The position numbers and the translations under genes are program-made. A DNA stretch of 49,078 bases from Bartonella tribocorum (GTDB lineage Bacteria; Pseudomonadota; Alphaproteobacteria; Rhizobiales; Rhizobiaceae): contig NZ_NJPP01000003.1 in assembly GCF_002778015.1 (NCBI RefSeq), positions 7,665 through 56,742 on the forward strand, read 5' to 3'. Positions 1 through 9,562 of the stretch are shown here, one piece after another (position 1 is the first letter of the stretch; every line of letters starts with the position of its first letter). The notes under the pieces were generated by a model. That model searched no databases, had not been told where the DNA came from, and saw nothing but the letters and a program-made list of their open reading frames with translations.

Positions 1-635
1 CGACATCGACAAATCGGGCACCGCGCCGTGCAAATCCAGGTTTAGCAGGGGAAGAGCGTGCAATATGGCTTCGTTTGAAGTTAATTGCTGATGCGGGACT
101 TGTTGGTTTGCCTAATGCCGGAAAATCAACATTTTTAGCTTCTGTGACGGCGGCAAAGCCAAAGGTTGCAGATTATCCTTTTACCACTCTTCATCCTCAT
201 CTTGGTGTTGTACGAATTGATGGTCGTGAATTTGTTTTGGCTGATATCCCGGGGTTAGTCGAAGGAGCCCATGAAGGGGTGGGAATTGGAGACCGTTTTT
301 TAGGACATGTGGAACGTTGTCGTGTCCTTCTTCATTTGATTTCTGCTCAAGAAGAAGATGTAGAAAAAGCATATCAAATTGTCCGTCATGAACTTGAGGC
401 TTATGGAAATAATCTAAGTGATAAGACTGAAATTGTTGCTTTAAGCCAGATAGATACGCTCACGATTGAAGAGCGTAAAACGAAGCAGGAAGCTTTGCAA
501 AGAGTAACGGATCAACCTGTTATGATGTTTTCTGCGGTTAGCCGCGAAGGTTTAGAAAATGTGCTGCGTGCTGGTGCACATATTATTGAAATGTCACGCA
601 AAGAGGAGATTGGTGGGGATAGCAGGATTGATTGA
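1..635 (+). CDS. obgE: GTPase ObgE/CgtA, 3' part (5' end outside window)
   Basis: This is the carboxy-terminal part of the Obg GTPase, which binds the 50S subunit late in ribosome assembly and links it to the stringent response. The frame is open from base 3 with no start, so the gene begins upstream of the window. The first residues ([11 protein letters not shown]) are the end of the glycine-rich Obg domain. The G domain follows: G1 GLPNAGKST, the switch region [14 protein letters not shown]3 [11 protein letters not shown] and a G4-like SQIDTL. The protein ends soon after the G domain, so a long C-terminal extension is absent, as is common in this family. The stop is 1 nt before the proB ATG, so the two are very probably co-transcribed. 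The obgE-proB-proA order is conserved in many Rhizobiales. Confidence 0.96.
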   Translation, partial: TSTNRAPRRANPGLAGEERAIWLRLKLIADAGLVGLPNAGKSTFLASVTAAKPKVADYPFTTLHPHLGVVRIDGREFVLADIPGLVEGAHEGVGIGDRFLGHVERCRVLLHLISAQEEDVEKAYQIVRHELEAYGNNLSDKTEIVALSQIDTLTIEERKTKQEALQRVTDQPVMMFSAVSREGLENVLRAGAHIIEMSRKEEIGGDSRID

Positions 636-636
636 G

Positions 637-1776
637 ATGGCTGTTGGATTGCAAAAACTCACACACTATAAACGTATTGTAGTCAAGATTGGGTCTGCAC
701 TTTTGGTTGATCCTCAGACAGGTTTACGCGTTGAATGGCTTAAAAGCTTAATCAATGATATTGTTGAATTGCACAAAGGAGGCGTAGAGATCTTATTGGT
801 GTCTTCAGGTGCTATTGCGCTAGGAAGGACATTGCTACAGCTTCCAAAAGGAGCTTTGAAATTGGAAGAAAGTCAGGCATGTGCTGCTTTAGGACAAATT
901 GAATTAGCAAAAACCTATGGTGATGCGCTTGCACAACATGGGCTCAAAACAGGTCAGATTTTGCTCACTTTATTTGATACGGAAGAGCGAAGGCGTTATC
1001 TCAATGCACGTGCGACGATTAATGTGCTTTTACGTTTTGGAGCAGTGCCTGTTATTAATGAGAATGATACTGTTGCGACAAATGAAATTCGTTATGGTGA
1101 TAATGATCGCTTAGCTGCACGTGTGGCAACAATGATGGGGGCAGATCTTTTAATACTTTTATCTGATATTGATGGTCTTTATACAAAGTCTCCCCATTGT
1201 GATCCGACGGCTGAATTTGTTCCTTTTATTGCGTCCATTACGCATGATATAGAAAAAATGGCAGACGTTGCTGCTTCAGAGTTTTCACGGGGAGGAATGA
1301 AAACTAAGCTTGATGCTGGAAAGATAGCCAATGCTGCTGGAACGGCGATGATTATTACTTCAGGAAAGCGTATGAATCCCCTTGCGGCGATTGACAAAGG
1401 TGAACGCAAGAGTTTTTTTGCAGCCGGTGAGAAATCTGTTAGTGCTTGGAAAACATGGATTTCTGGTCATTTAGATCCGTCTGGTATTTTGACGATTGAT
1501 CAAGGAGCCATTAAGGCTCTTGAAGAAGGAAAATCACTATTAGCAGCAGGGGTTATTGCCGTTGAGGGAAATTTTCATCGTGGGGATACGGTTGCAATTG
1601 TTGATACAAATGGAGTTGAAATTGCGCGCGGACTTGTAAGTTATGGCAAAGATGAAGCTGTACGTATTATAGGATGTAAAAGCGAAGAAATAGAATCTAT
1701 TCTTGGGTATGAGGCACGCTCTGCTATGGTGCATCGTAATGATATGATTTTACGCTGCTTGACCAATTCTGTTTAA
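637..1776 (+). CDS. proB: glutamate 5-kinase (proline biosynthesis)
   Basis: ProB phosphorylates L-glutamate to gamma-glutamyl phosphate, the first step of proline synthesis. The 379-residue product has the usual length for the two-domain form. An amino-acid kinase domain comes first ([59 protein letters not shown]), followed by a C-terminal PUA domain from about residue 280 ([20 protein letters not shown]). I chose ATG 637 because it begins just before the conserved kinase strand and 1 nt after the obgE stop. The frame is open upstream to base 559, but that extension lies inside obgE. proA follows 32 nt downstream. The kinase motifs look intact. Confidence 0.96.
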   Translation: MAVGLQKLTHYKRIVVKIGSALLVDPQTGLRVEWLKSLINDIVELHKGGVEILLVSSGAIALGRTLLQLPKGALKLEESQACAALGQIELAKTYGDALAQHGLKTGQILLTLFDTEERRRYLNARATINVLLRFGAVPVINENDTVATNEIRYGDNDRLAARVATMMGADLLILLSDIDGLYTKSPHCDPTAEFVPFIASITHDIEKMADVAASEFSRGGMKTKLDAGKIANAAGTAMIITSGKRMNPLAAIDKGERKSFFAAGEKSVSAWKTWISGHLDPSGILTIDQGAIKALEEGKSLLAAGVIAVEGNFHRGDTVAIVDTNGVEIARGLVSYGKDEAVRIIGCKSEEIESILGYEARSAMVHRNDMILRCLTNSV

Positions 1777-1808
1777 AAAAATTACTTTAGTTTTATTGTT
1801 TTAATAGA

Positions 1809-3077
1809 GTGAATGATATGATGACTTTAGAAGAACAAATGAAAGATATGGGGCAAAAAGCACGCCATGCTGCTGCAGCATTGGCAGTTGCTTCTACTGA
1901 GCAAAAGAACAATGCGTTGGAAATGATTGCTTTAAGCTTAGAGGCTCACTCAGATGAAATTTTACGGGCGAATTATTTGGATTTAGAGAAGGCCTCTCAG
2001 AATAATTTAAAGGCTGCAATGGTTGATCGGCTCAAATTAGATGAATTGCGTTTGGGTGCAATGATAGAGAGTGTTCGTCAAGTTGCTCGTTTATCTGATC
2101 CTGTTGGGCAGGTCATAAATGCGTGGACACGCCCCAATGGGCTTCATATAAGTCGTGTACGGACACCTCTTGGTGTGATTGGCATTATTTATGAAAGCCG
2201 TCCAAATGTTACAATTGATGCGAGCGCTTTATGCTTAAAATCTGGTAATGCTGCGATTTTGCGCGGTGGTTCAGATAGTTTTCATTCTTCACATGCACTT
2301 CATTGTGCATTAGTACAAGGTTTAGAGCGCTCTGGTTTACCTAAAGATGTGATTCAAATGGTTGAAACGACAGATCGCGCTGCCGTTGGGGAAATGCTTA
2401 AAGGATTGGATGGAGCAATTGATGTAATCATACCGCGTGGTGGAAAGAGTCTTGTGGCGCGCGTTCAGTCTGATGCACGTGTTCCAATTTTTTCCCATTT
2501 AGAGGGGCTTTGTCATATTTATATTGATAAATCGGCAGATTTAGATATGGCATGCAATATTGTTTTAAATGCAAAATTGCGTCGGACAGGGATATGTGGT
2601 GCTGTTGAAACAGTTCTCATTGACAGCCAAGCATTAAGAAAGTTTCTTCCTGTTTTGACTGCTTTACAGGAGAAAGGGTGTGAAATCCGTGCTACAGAAG
2701 ATATTGCTTTTCTCATGCCAGATGTAAAATTAGCCACTGAAGAGGATTGGTCGCATGAATATCTTGATGCTATTCTTTCTGTTAAAACCGTAGAGGGGGT
2801 TGAGGGAGCCATTGCTCATATTAAGCGTTATTCATCAGGACATACGGAATCGATTATTGCTGAGGATATGGAAGTGGTGAAGAATTTTTTTAATCATTTA
2901 GATTCAGCTATTTTATTGCACAATGCGTCCACACAATTTGCTGATGGAGGTGAATTTGGTTTTGGAATGGAAATTGGTATCGCAACAGGAAAAATGCATG
3001 CACGTGGTCCCATAGGTGTTGAACAGCTAACATCATTTCAATATCATATTAAAGGCAATGGTCAGGTTAGAGCTTGA
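1809..3077 (+). CDS. proA: gamma-glutamyl phosphate reductase
   Basis: ProA reduces gamma-glutamyl phosphate with NADPH to glutamate semialdehyde, the second proline step, and acts on the ProB product. The protein has about 420 residues, normal for the family, with the aldehyde dehydrogenase fold. Visible landmarks are the conserved block [16 protein letters not shown], the loop [14 protein letters not shown] and the catalytic cysteine in [11 protein letters not shown]. The start may be GTG 1809 or the in-frame ATGs at 1818 and 1821; the conserved region begins later and does not separate them. The stop overlaps the nadD start by 4 nt (TTGA), which suggests translational coupling. Confidence 0.96.
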   Translation: MNDMMTLEEQMKDMGQKARHAAAALAVASTEQKNNALEMIALSLEAHSDEILRANYLDLEKASQNNLKAAMVDRLKLDELRLGAMIESVRQVARLSDPVGQVINAWTRPNGLHISRVRTPLGVIGIIYESRPNVTIDASALCLKSGNAAILRGGSDSFHSSHALHCALVQGLERSGLPKDVIQMVETTDRAAVGEMLKGLDGAIDVIIPRGGKSLVARVQSDARVPIFSHLEGLCHIYIDKSADLDMACNIVLNAKLRRTGICGAVETVLIDSQALRKFLPVLTALQEKGCEIRATEDIAFLMPDVKLATEEDWSHEYLDAILSVKTVEGVEGAIAHIKRYSSGHTESIIAEDMEVVKNFFNHLDSAILLHNASTQFADGGEFGFGMEIGIATGKMHARGPIGVEQLTSFQYHIKGNGQVRA

Positions 3078-3700
3078 AAAATCCATTTTTTCCATGGAAA
3101 AATCGTATGCCACCTGTTGAAAGATCCAATGTTGTGGGTCTTTTTGGTGGTTCTTTTAATCCGCCGCATGCGGGGCATCTTCTTGTTGCAAAAATTGCTA
3201 TTCGGCGTTTACACCTTGACCAATTATGGTGGATGGTTAGTCCAGGAAATCCTTTAAAAGATTGTAAACAGTTACTCCCTTTAGAGGAGAGAATGCGATT
3301 AAGTTTTAAACTTATTGATCATCCGAAAATTCGCTTAACAGGTTTTGAGCAGGCTATAGGGAGCAAAGTATCAAATGATACGATTTTTCATATTCTGAAC
3401 CATTACAGTGATGTAAATTTTGTATGGATTATGGGGGCAGATAGTTTTACAACGATTCATCATTGGTATCGATGGCGTGATATTGTTTCTATGATTCCTA
3501 TTGCGATTATTGATCGTCCTTTAGGTAATAGATCGGCATTCTCTTCTCCTATGGCACATATCTATCGGTGGTTTCGTTTAGATGAACGAAAAAGTAAGAA
3601 ATTACCTTTTATAAAACCGCCAGTTTGGACTTATTTGCATGGACCTTTATCTTTTCAATCTTCAACAAAACTTCGTTTGAAGAAGAATGATTTTTTTTGA
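3074..3700 (+). CDS. nadD: nicotinate-nucleotide adenylyltransferase
   Basis: NadD transfers AMP from ATP to nicotinate mononucleotide, giving deamido-NAD in NAD synthesis. The N-terminal nucleotidyltransferase motif is clear ([18 protein letters not shown], with the HxGH motif as HAGH). The rest matches family blocks: [21 protein letters not shown] and HWYRWRDI. The C-terminal SSTKLR is a variant of the usual ISSTxIR motif. The start is TTG 3074, which overlaps the proA stop; I see no better start before the catalytic motif. The product of 208 residues is of normal length. Confidence 0.95.
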   Translation: MKNPFFPWKNRMPPVERSNVVGLFGGSFNPPHAGHLLVAKIAIRRLHLDQLWWMVSPGNPLKDCKQLLPLEERMRLSFKLIDHPKIRLTGFEQAIGSKVSNDTIFHILNHYSDVNFVWIMGADSFTTIHHWYRWRDIVSMIPIAIIDRPLGNRSAFSSPMAHIYRWFRLDERKSKKLPFIKPPVWTYLHGPLSFQSSTKLRLKKNDFF

Positions 3701-3774
3701 ACAATTTATAAGATTCTGCTTCTCTTTAGAGAAAGCTTTTTTACATTCCATAACGATAAGAAAGGAATATTGAT

Positions 3775-4197
3775 CTGAAAAACGTTGTACACAAGCATTC
3801 TTATGGTATTAGATTTTCAACAGAAAAAAAATTTTTTTCTGTTAATGAGAGTCTTGAAATTATTCTTAAGAGTTTAGAAGATACAAAAGCAGAAGATATT
3901 GTTGCGATTGATATTCAAGGAAAGTCACCTTTGGCTGATTATATGGTCATAGCTTCAGCAAATTCGCAGCGTCATGTGTCTTCTATTGCTGATCATTTGT
4001 TACGCACTTGGAAAGACAGTGGGCAGGGCCTTGCGCGTGTAGAAGGGCTTGCTGGAGGTGATTGGGTATTGATTGATACAGGTGATATTATCATTCATCT
4101 TTTTCGTCCAGAAATTCGTCTTTTTTATAATTTAGAAAAAATATGGATGGCTCCAGATGTAAACAATACAACATCTGTTCTCTTTGGAGATCATTAA
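3775..4197 (+). CDS. rsfS: ribosome silencing factor RsfS (start codon unresolved)
   Basis: RsfS binds ribosomal protein L14 and blocks subunit joining when nutrients are short. The conserved domain is complete: EDIVAIDIQGKSPLADYM, QRHVSSIADHL, GGDWVLIDTGDIIIHLF and a C-terminal LEKIW. The domain starts at about base 3841, yet this frame has no ATG or GTG, and its only TTG (3931) would cut off the first third of the domain. Upstream the frame stays open to CTG 3775 and ATT 3769. A good Shine-Dalgarno (AAAGGA, 3761-3766) instead fits TTG 3770, which is in another frame and stops after two codons. The start is therefore an unusual codon, or a one-base shift is present. rlmH begins 1 nt after the stop, the common rsfS-rlmH pairing. 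Confidence 0.85.
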   Translation: MKNVVHKHSYGIRFSTEKKFFSVNESLEIILKSLEDTKAEDIVAIDIQGKSPLADYMVIASANSQRHVSSIADHLLRTWKDSGQGLARVEGLAGGDWVLIDTGDIIIHLFRPEIRLFYNLEKIWMAPDVNNTTSVLFGDH

Positions 4198-4198
4198 A

Positions 4199-4681
4199 AT
4201 GCAAATTTCTATTTTTGCGGTTGGTCGTATGAAAAGTGGGGCGGAGCAAAAATTAGTTCAGCATTATTTAGATCGTTTTTCTAAAATTTCTGGAGCTGTA
4301 GGATTTCATTTAAAAAAGTTACAGGAGATACCAGAAAGTCGTGCTCAAACAGCATGTCAGCGTATGGAGGAAGAGGGGAGGAGACTTATTGAATTTTTAC
4401 CTGAAAAATGTCAATTAATAGTGTTAGATGAGCGTGGAGAGTCGATTTCTTCAGCTGCTTTTGCTGAAAAATTGGGATTTTATCGCGATGAAGGCACTCG
4501 AGATGTTATCATTGCATTGGGAGGACCTGATGGGCATAATGAACAGATAAGAAATCGTGCTGATTTTCTTTTATCTTTTGGTTTTATGACATGGCCACAT
4601 CAAATTGCTCGTATTCTTCTTACAGAACAACTTTACCGTGCTGTAACAATTGCAAACTACCATCCGTATCACCGTTTTTAA
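4199..4681 (+). CDS. rlmH: 23S rRNA pseudouridine-1915 N3-methyltransferase RlmH
   Basis: RlmH is a SPOUT-class, SAM-dependent enzyme that methylates pseudouridine 1915 of 23S rRNA on the assembled 70S ribosome. The 160-residue product has the normal length. It shows the family blocks QLIVLDERGE, VIIALGGPDGHN (the SAM-binding knot) and the C-terminal MTWPHQIARILLTEQLYRA followed by the terminal HPYHRF. I chose ATG 4199, 1 nt after the rsfS stop and preceded by GGAG inside the end of rsfS. The frame extends five codons upstream to TTG 4184, which looks less likely. A 157-nt gap follows before the envC-like gene. Confidence 0.95.
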   Translation: MQISIFAVGRMKSGAEQKLVQHYLDRFSKISGAVGFHLKKLQEIPESRAQTACQRMEEEGRRLIEFLPEKCQLIVLDERGESISSAAFAEKLGFYRDEGTRDVIIALGGPDGHNEQIRNRADFLLSFGFMTWPHQIARILLTEQLYRAVTIANYHPYHRF

Positions 4682-4838
4682 CATTTTTGTGCAATTTTTA
4701 GCATTTATTTATATATTTATTAATATAGTTTTAGCCGAAACCATTTAAAGCATTTCTCATGTATACAATGAGGTGTTATGGTTTTTGCAAATGAAAAAGC
4801 TTCTTCATAGAAAGATGCGATATTGATATGGGGAATGT

Positions 4839-6059
4839 GTGATATTTGTCATCTCACTCTTGAGTATGTTTTTTTGCTTTTCTGTATCGCATGCGGAAGA
4901 TACAATGAGGAGTACGCAAGTACATAAAGAATTGGGAGAAATTCGTCAAAATATTTCACTTTCGCGTGAGCGTATTACTTTGCTTACGCGTCAAGTTGAA
5001 CATTTAAAAAAAGATCAACATATTTTGAGTGATGCACTCATAAAAGCGGCTCAAGAAGAACGTAAAGTCGCAGATGATATTGCTGAAAGGGAAGAAAAGC
5101 TTAAAAAGATGATAGAAAAACGGGTGCAAGTCTATCAAAGTTTAAAAAATCGTCGCGCTGAGTTTGCGGCAGTTCTTGCAATTTTAGAACGTATGGGATT
5201 GAATCCACCTCCAGCTCTTATGATACAGCCAGAGGATGTGTTGGCTTCTATGCGCAGTTCTGTTTTATTAGGGCATGTCATTCCTCATATACAAGAGAAA
5301 ACACGAAATTTAACAGAGAAACTCAAAGAGTTGACTAATTTAAGCAATTCCATTACTACGCAATATACGGCGTTAAAGGCAAAACTGCAAAGTCAAGCAG
5401 AGCAGCAAAAACGTCTAGAGCTTTTATTAGACAAAAAGAACAAACTACAAAAAAAATCAGAAAAAGAACTTACAGAACAGCAACAAAGAAATATTGCTCT
5501 TGCTAAAAAAGCGCGGACTTTGGAAGAATTGATTTCAGAGCTTGATCATCAATCAAAATTTAGCTCTGATTCATCAATACAGATACGGAAAAGTTTACAA
5601 TTGTTAGAGCAGTCCAATTTTGAAAGTCGAAAAGGGTCTTTACTTTTTCCTGTTTCAGGAAAAAGAATGCGATCTTCTCATAAGAATTCGCAGATTACGC
5701 GCTTTGGTGAGACGGTAGAAACAGAATCAGGGGCTGTTGTTGTATCGCCTGCGGATGCTTTTGTTGCTTTTGCTGGGCCATTTCGTTCTTATGGACAGTT
5801 AATCATTCTCAATGTTGGAAATGGTTATCATATCATTCTTACCGGAATGTCGAAAATTAATGTAAAACAGGGGCAGTTTGTTCTTTCAGGTGAGCCTCTG
5901 GGTATGATGGGGATGCAATTTATTGCAAATAGTGTTGCATTGGATATAGGAAAAGCTACTCCAATGCTTTACATTGAGTTTAGAAAGCAGGGAAAGCCTG
6001 TAAATCCAACTCCTTGGTGGCAGACTGAAAAAATGAGAAGGAGCCCAAATGATTCGTAA
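4839..6059 (+). CDS. envC: murein hydrolase activator EnvC-like protein (coiled coil plus degenerate LytM domain)
   Basis: This is a periplasmic protein of EnvC type, expected to switch on cell-wall amidases at division. It has an N-terminal signal peptide (a hydrophobic stretch ending in SVSHAED), a long charged region typical of coiled coil at about residues 25-255, and a C-terminal M23/LytM domain (QITRFGETVETESGAVV, GPFRSYGQLIILNVG). The zinc-binding motifs of active M23 peptidases are not kept: the usual HxH region reads PMLYIEFRKQGKPVNP, as in EnvC, where the domain is regulatory. The start is GTG 4839, the first start codon after an in-frame stop at 4824. The end overlaps ctpA by 11 nt. 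Confidence 0.88.
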   Translation: MIFVISLLSMFFCFSVSHAEDTMRSTQVHKELGEIRQNISLSRERITLLTRQVEHLKKDQHILSDALIKAAQEERKVADDIAEREEKLKKMIEKRVQVYQSLKNRRAEFAAVLAILERMGLNPPPALMIQPEDVLASMRSSVLLGHVIPHIQEKTRNLTEKLKELTNLSNSITTQYTALKAKLQSQAEQQKRLELLLDKKNKLQKKSEKELTEQQQRNIALAKKARTLEELISELDHQSKFSSDSSIQIRKSLQLLEQSNFESRKGSLLFPVSGKRMRSSHKNSQITRFGETVETESGAVVVSPADAFVAFAGPFRSYGQLIILNVGNGYHIILTGMSKINVKQGQFVLSGEPLGMMGMQFIANSVALDIGKATPMLYIEFRKQGKPVNPTPWWQTEKMRRSPNDS

Positions 6060-7359
6060 AGCTATTGTTTTGATTGCTGGGGTATTGCTCGGCGCCTGTT
6101 CAATGATTATGGTGCAGTCTGTTGCTGCGAATAATGAAGATAACGTATATAAAAAGTTGGCCATATTTGGTGATGTTTTTGAGCGCGTGCGTAGGCAATA
6201 CGTCACAGTTCCAGATGATAAAAAACTTATTGAAAATGCCATCAATGGCATGCTCACATCATTGGATCCCCATTCATCTTATTTGAATGCTGAAGAAGCC
6301 AAGGATATGCGGGATTCTACAAAAGGAGAATTCGGAGGTCTTGGTATTGAGGTCACTATGGAAAATAACTTAATTAAAGTTGTTTCACCGATGGATGATA
6401 CTCCCGCTTCAAAAGCAGGTATTTTAGCAGGGGATCTTATTTCAAAAATTGATGATGTACAAACGAATGGTCAAACATTGAATGAAGCTGTTAATAAAAT
6501 GCGAGGGGCTCCTGGAACGCCAATTACCTTGACAATTATTCGTTCTGGCGTTGATAAGCCATTTGAAATTAAGATTATTCGTGATATCATCAAGGTAAAG
6601 GCGGTGAAATATCGCGTTGAGGATAACATTGGATATTTAAGAGTTATCCAATTTTCTGAGCAGACATTAGGTAATCTTCTGGCAGCAATTGAAGATATCC
6701 AATCTAAAATTCCTGAAGATAAGCTAAAAGGTTATGTTCTTGATTTGCGGCTTAATCCTGGTGGGCTTTTAGATCAAGCTGTTAATGTTTCGAGTGCTTT
6801 TCTCAATAAAGGTGAAATTGTGTCGACTCGTGGACGCAAAAAGAGTGATGTGACGCGATTTGATGCGAAACCAGGGGATGTCATCAATGGAAAACCACTT
6901 ATTGTCCTTATTAATGGTGGTTCGGCAAGTGCTTCTGAAATTGTTGCAGGTGCCCTACAAGATCACCGTCGTGCAACAATTTTAGGGACGCAATCTTTCG
7001 GAAAAGGATCTGTTCAAACGATTATTCCTTTGGGTGAAAATGGAGCTTTACGCTTAACAACAGCGCTTTATTACACACCATCTGGCACTTCTATTCAAGG
7101 AACAGGGATCACACCTGATATTATTGTAGAGCAACCTCTTCCTGAAAAATATAAGGGTTATGATGTCAAAGTTGGTGAGTCTGCTTTAAAAGGACATATC
7201 AAAGGAAAACGAGAAAATAATAAAGGCTCTGGTTCAGCTGCTTTTGTTCCGCAAGATCCTAAGGATGATATTCAATTGAATGAGGCTTATAAATTGTTAC
7301 GGGGGGAGATGGCCAATGCAGCATTTCCACCAGATCCTGATAAAGATGTATTAAAGTGA
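6049..7359 (+). CDS. ctpA: C-terminal processing protease (S41 family), CtpA
   Basis: This is a serine endoprotease of the S41 family, exported to the periplasm, where such enzymes trim proteins or control cell-wall hydrolases. Domain order: signal sequence (about residues 1-27), a short helical part with the conserved DPHSSYL, a PDZ domain (about 90-170, FGGLGIEVTM to GTPITLTIIRSG), then the catalytic core. The nucleophile Ser lies in NGGSASASEIVAGAL and the general-base Lys in TQSFGKGSVQT. The signal region contains LLGAC, a passable lipobox, so lipidation is possible. The ATG lies inside the end of envC (11-nt overlap), so translation is probably coupled. The tail is low in complexity (KGKRENNKGSGSA). 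Confidence 0.94.
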   Translation: MIRKAIVLIAGVLLGACSMIMVQSVAANNEDNVYKKLAIFGDVFERVRRQYVTVPDDKKLIENAINGMLTSLDPHSSYLNAEEAKDMRDSTKGEFGGLGIEVTMENNLIKVVSPMDDTPASKAGILAGDLISKIDDVQTNGQTLNEAVNKMRGAPGTPITLTIIRSGVDKPFEIKIIRDIIKVKAVKYRVEDNIGYLRVIQFSEQTLGNLLAAIEDIQSKIPEDKLKGYVLDLRLNPGGLLDQAVNVSSAFLNKGEIVSTRGRKKSDVTRFDAKPGDVINGKPLIVLINGGSASASEIVAGALQDHRRATILGTQSFGKGSVQTIIPLGENGALRLTTALYYTPSGTSIQGTGITPDIIVEQPLPEKYKGYDVKVGESALKGHIKGKRENNKGSGSAAFVPQDPKDDIQLNEAYKLLRGEMANAAFPPDPDKDVLK

Positions 7360-7397
7360 GGAATGATATCGATAGCTTGCGCTTTTGAGGAATATAA

Positions 7398-7919
7398 ATG
7401 GATGCAGATGTTAATTTGAAAACTCTTCCTTATCGCAGATGTGTTGGGATTGTTGTCTTTAATCATGAAGGTAAAGTTTGGGTCGGGCGTCGTTTAATGA
7501 CGCCTGCTCATGCGGATATTGAAATATCTCATCGTTGGCAGCTTCCTCAAGGAGGGATTGATGAAGATGAAAAGCCATTAGATGCGGCATATCGTGAACT
7601 TTATGAAGAAACGGGTATTCGATCTATAAAGTTGATTAAAGAAGCGCAAAATTGGTTCCACTATGATTTTCCACAAGAACTTGTTGGAAGTGCATTAAGC
7701 AACAAATATCGTGGGCAAATGCAAAAATGGTTTGCGTTTCAGTTTACGGGAGAGCTTTCTGAAATTGCAATTAATCCACCGCCAGACGGCAATAAAGCGG
7801 AATTCGATCAATGGAAATGGACTGATCTAGAAGCCCTTCCTTCGATTGTTGTTTCTTTTAAAAGGCGTGTTTATATGAGAGTTGTCAACGAATTTCGAGG
7901 TAGCCTTAAGCCATTATAA
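7398..7919 (+). CDS. rppH: RNA pyrophosphohydrolase / invasion-associated protein A (Nudix)
   Basis: This is a Nudix hydrolase of the RppH/IalA type. RppH removes pyrophosphate from 5'-triphosphate RNA to start decay. In Bartonella the same gene is known as ialA, part of the invasion-associated locus, where a dinucleoside polyphosphate hydrolase activity has been described. The Nudix box is complete at about residues 52-74 (GGIDEDEKPLDAAYRELYEE then TGI). The N-terminal YRRCVGIVVFN and the HRWQLPQGG block are typical of RppH. The length of 173 residues is normal. It lies 38 nt after ctpA and 109 nt before ialB, so it probably belongs to the ctpA transcript. Confidence 0.93.
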   Translation: MDADVNLKTLPYRRCVGIVVFNHEGKVWVGRRLMTPAHADIEISHRWQLPQGGIDEDEKPLDAAYRELYEETGIRSIKLIKEAQNWFHYDFPQELVGSALSNKYRGQMQKWFAFQFTGELSEIAINPPPDGNKAEFDQWKWTDLEALPSIVVSFKRRVYMRVVNEFRGSLKPL

Positions 7920-8028
7920 AGGCTATATGACTACGAGAAAGCTTTTTTTATTAAGATGCTTTATATAATGTAATTATTTATAGATGATAAACATGTTTCT
8001 CTTTTACGTAAAGAACAGGAATATAAAA

Positions 8029-8589
8029 ATGAAAAAGTTATTTAATTTACTCATAGTTTGTGCTCTTTTGAGTATTTCATCTGTTGCATTTGCAACAAGT
8101 CCAAAGCCTTCTGCGCCGAAAGAGGCAGCAGCGACATTGCCAAACGGCGCTTCTTCTTTGACTGAAACCTATGGTTTGTGGACCATTAACTGTGGGTTAC
8201 AAGAAGGGAAAAAAATCTGTTTTATGCACCGTCAAGAAGTGAATGAGCAGGGGCGTGTTATTGTGGCTATGAGCCTGATTCTCAATTCTGAGGGTGCTGT
8301 AACTGGTAATTTGACAGTTCCTTTTGGCATTTTGGTTTCTAAGCCTGTTCGTTTACAAGTTGATGAGGGAAAAGCGGTTATTGAAACCGGCATTCGGACT
8401 TGTGTACCAGCAGGTTGCATGGTTCCAGTTGCTTTTGACAAAAATCACGTAGCAGCTTTACGTTCTGGAAAACAATTAAAGTTGGCGATGACAATTGCGG
8501 CTGCAGGTGAACCAGCTTTAAATGATTTATTTGTTCAGCTCGATGGTTTTAGTAATGCCCTTAACCGTTTGACTGCTTTGCAGAAATAA
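8029..8589 (+). CDS. ialB: invasion-associated locus B protein IalB
   Basis: IalB is a surface or periplasmic protein linked to erythrocyte invasion in Bartonella; its biochemical role is unknown. The 186-residue product has a clear signal peptide (MKKLFNLLIVCALLSISSVA, then FA before the mature part) and the family features: ETYGLWTINC near the mature N-terminus, a central KICFMHRQ, and paired cysteines in RTCVPAGCMV. I chose ATG 8029, preceded by CAGGAA; the frame is open to 7984 but the extension is upstream of the signal peptide. A TATAAT at 7964-7969 suggests its own promoter in addition to readthrough from rppH. A strong hairpin terminator follows. Confidence 0.94.
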   Translation: MKKLFNLLIVCALLSISSVAFATSPKPSAPKEAAATLPNGASSLTETYGLWTINCGLQEGKKICFMHRQEVNEQGRVIVAMSLILNSEGAVTGNLTVPFGILVSKPVRLQVDEGKAVIETGIRTCVPAGCMVPVAFDKNHVAALRSGKQLKLAMTIAAAGEPALNDLFVQLDGFSNALNRLTALQK

Positions 8590-8599
8590 TTTTAACAAC

Positions 8600-8627
8600 A
8601 AAAACGGCTTTTTAAGGCCGTTTTTAG
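8600..8627 (+). terminator. intrinsic terminator after ialB
   Basis: Perfect 9-bp stem, AAAAACGGC (8600-8608) with GCCGTTTTT (8617-8625) and an 8-nt loop. The T-rich right arm and the tail AGTTTTT form the U-tract. It lies 11 nt after the ialB stop. Confidence 0.88.
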
Positions 8628-8917
8628 TTTTTGCGTATATGATCATTCAAACGATGAGATTTAAGGTTAATCTTATAATTAAGAGGTTTTAAAGTTTTCA
8701 GATTATTTTCTGTTTCTTTTCTTTCCATTGCACTATTTTTAATTTTGATATTTATCTTCTCGCTTCATCATCATTAAATGGAGAGGTGGAGAATTTGGAA
8801 TATTTAGTCTTTTATTCATAGAATATTAGAGTATAAATATTGTATTCAATATACAGACTTATCTTAACGAAGGCTTTTTATACGCTTTTCTGTTTCCTGG
8901 ATTGAAAGAGATAACGC

Positions 8918-9211
8918 ATGGTTTATGCATTGCTTCAAACGATTGATTTGATTTTTAATATTTATATTGATATTTTAATTGCTAGTGTCATTTTTTCTTG
9001 GCTTTATGTTTTTAATATCATAAATTCGCGCAACCGCTTTGTTATTTTGATAGGAAACTTTTTATATCGCCTTACAAATCCCATTTTAAACCCTATCCGG
9101 CGGATTTTACCAAATTTGGGAACAATTGATATTTCGCCTATTGTGGTATTTATTATTATTTATTTTATTCGTACTTTTATGTGGCGCGCTTACGCAAGCA
9201 TGTATCTATAG
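8918..9211 (+). CDS. YggT family inner-membrane protein
   Basis: A small integral membrane protein of 97 residues, matching the YggT family in length and pattern. It has two hydrophobic segments, at about residues 5-35 and 70-92, separated by a polar loop containing the family signature [18 protein letters not shown]. YggT proteins are implicated in osmotic-shock tolerance or membrane organisation, but their mechanism is not known. The DUF167 gene starts 22 nt downstream; the YggT-DUF167 (yggT-yggU) pairing is common in proteobacteria and supports both calls. The 290-nt gap upstream is AT-rich, and I see no other gene in it. Confidence 0.88.
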   Translation: MVYALLQTIDLIFNIYIDILIASVIFSWLYVFNIINSRNRFVILIGNFLYRLTNPILNPIRRILPNLGTIDISPIVVFIIIYFIRTFMWRAYASMYL

Positions 9212-9233
9212 AAATGTGATTTGAGGCAAATAT

Positions 9234-9548
9234 ATGTTTTATCAAGTTGATAAAAATAGCTTGATTTTGTTTGTATACCTCATTCCCAAATCATCCGTTG
9301 ACAAAATAATAGGGATTGAATGTAAGGATGGTGAGAAACAATATCTTGTTATACGCCTTCGTGCTGTTCCTGAAGATGGAAAGGCAAATAAGGCTCTCAT
9401 TAAATTTTTTGCGAAGCAGTGGAAAATTCCATCTTCTTCTATTTCTCTGAAAAGCGGTGCAACATCTCGCTACAAACAACTTTATTTTTCAACACATTTA
9501 GAAGAGCTAAAGCAGATATGGCAATCCTTTAAAGATTGTATCTCGTAG
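9234..9548 (+). CDS. DUF167 (YggU) family protein
   Basis: A 104-residue cytosolic protein of the DUF167/YggU family, whose function is unknown. The signature is readable: IPKSSVDKIIG near the N-terminus, then the conserved block LVIRLRAVPEDGKANKALIK, and GATSRYKQL. The start is ATG 9234, 22 nt after yggT, and the two are probably co-transcribed. A strong hairpin 14 nt downstream terminates the unit. Confidence 0.9.
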   Translation: MFYQVDKNSLILFVYLIPKSSVDKIIGIECKDGEKQYLVIRLRAVPEDGKANKALIKFFAKQWKIPSSSISLKSGATSRYKQLYFSTHLEELKQIWQSFKDCIS

Positions 9549-9562
9549 AAAAAATAAATAAC

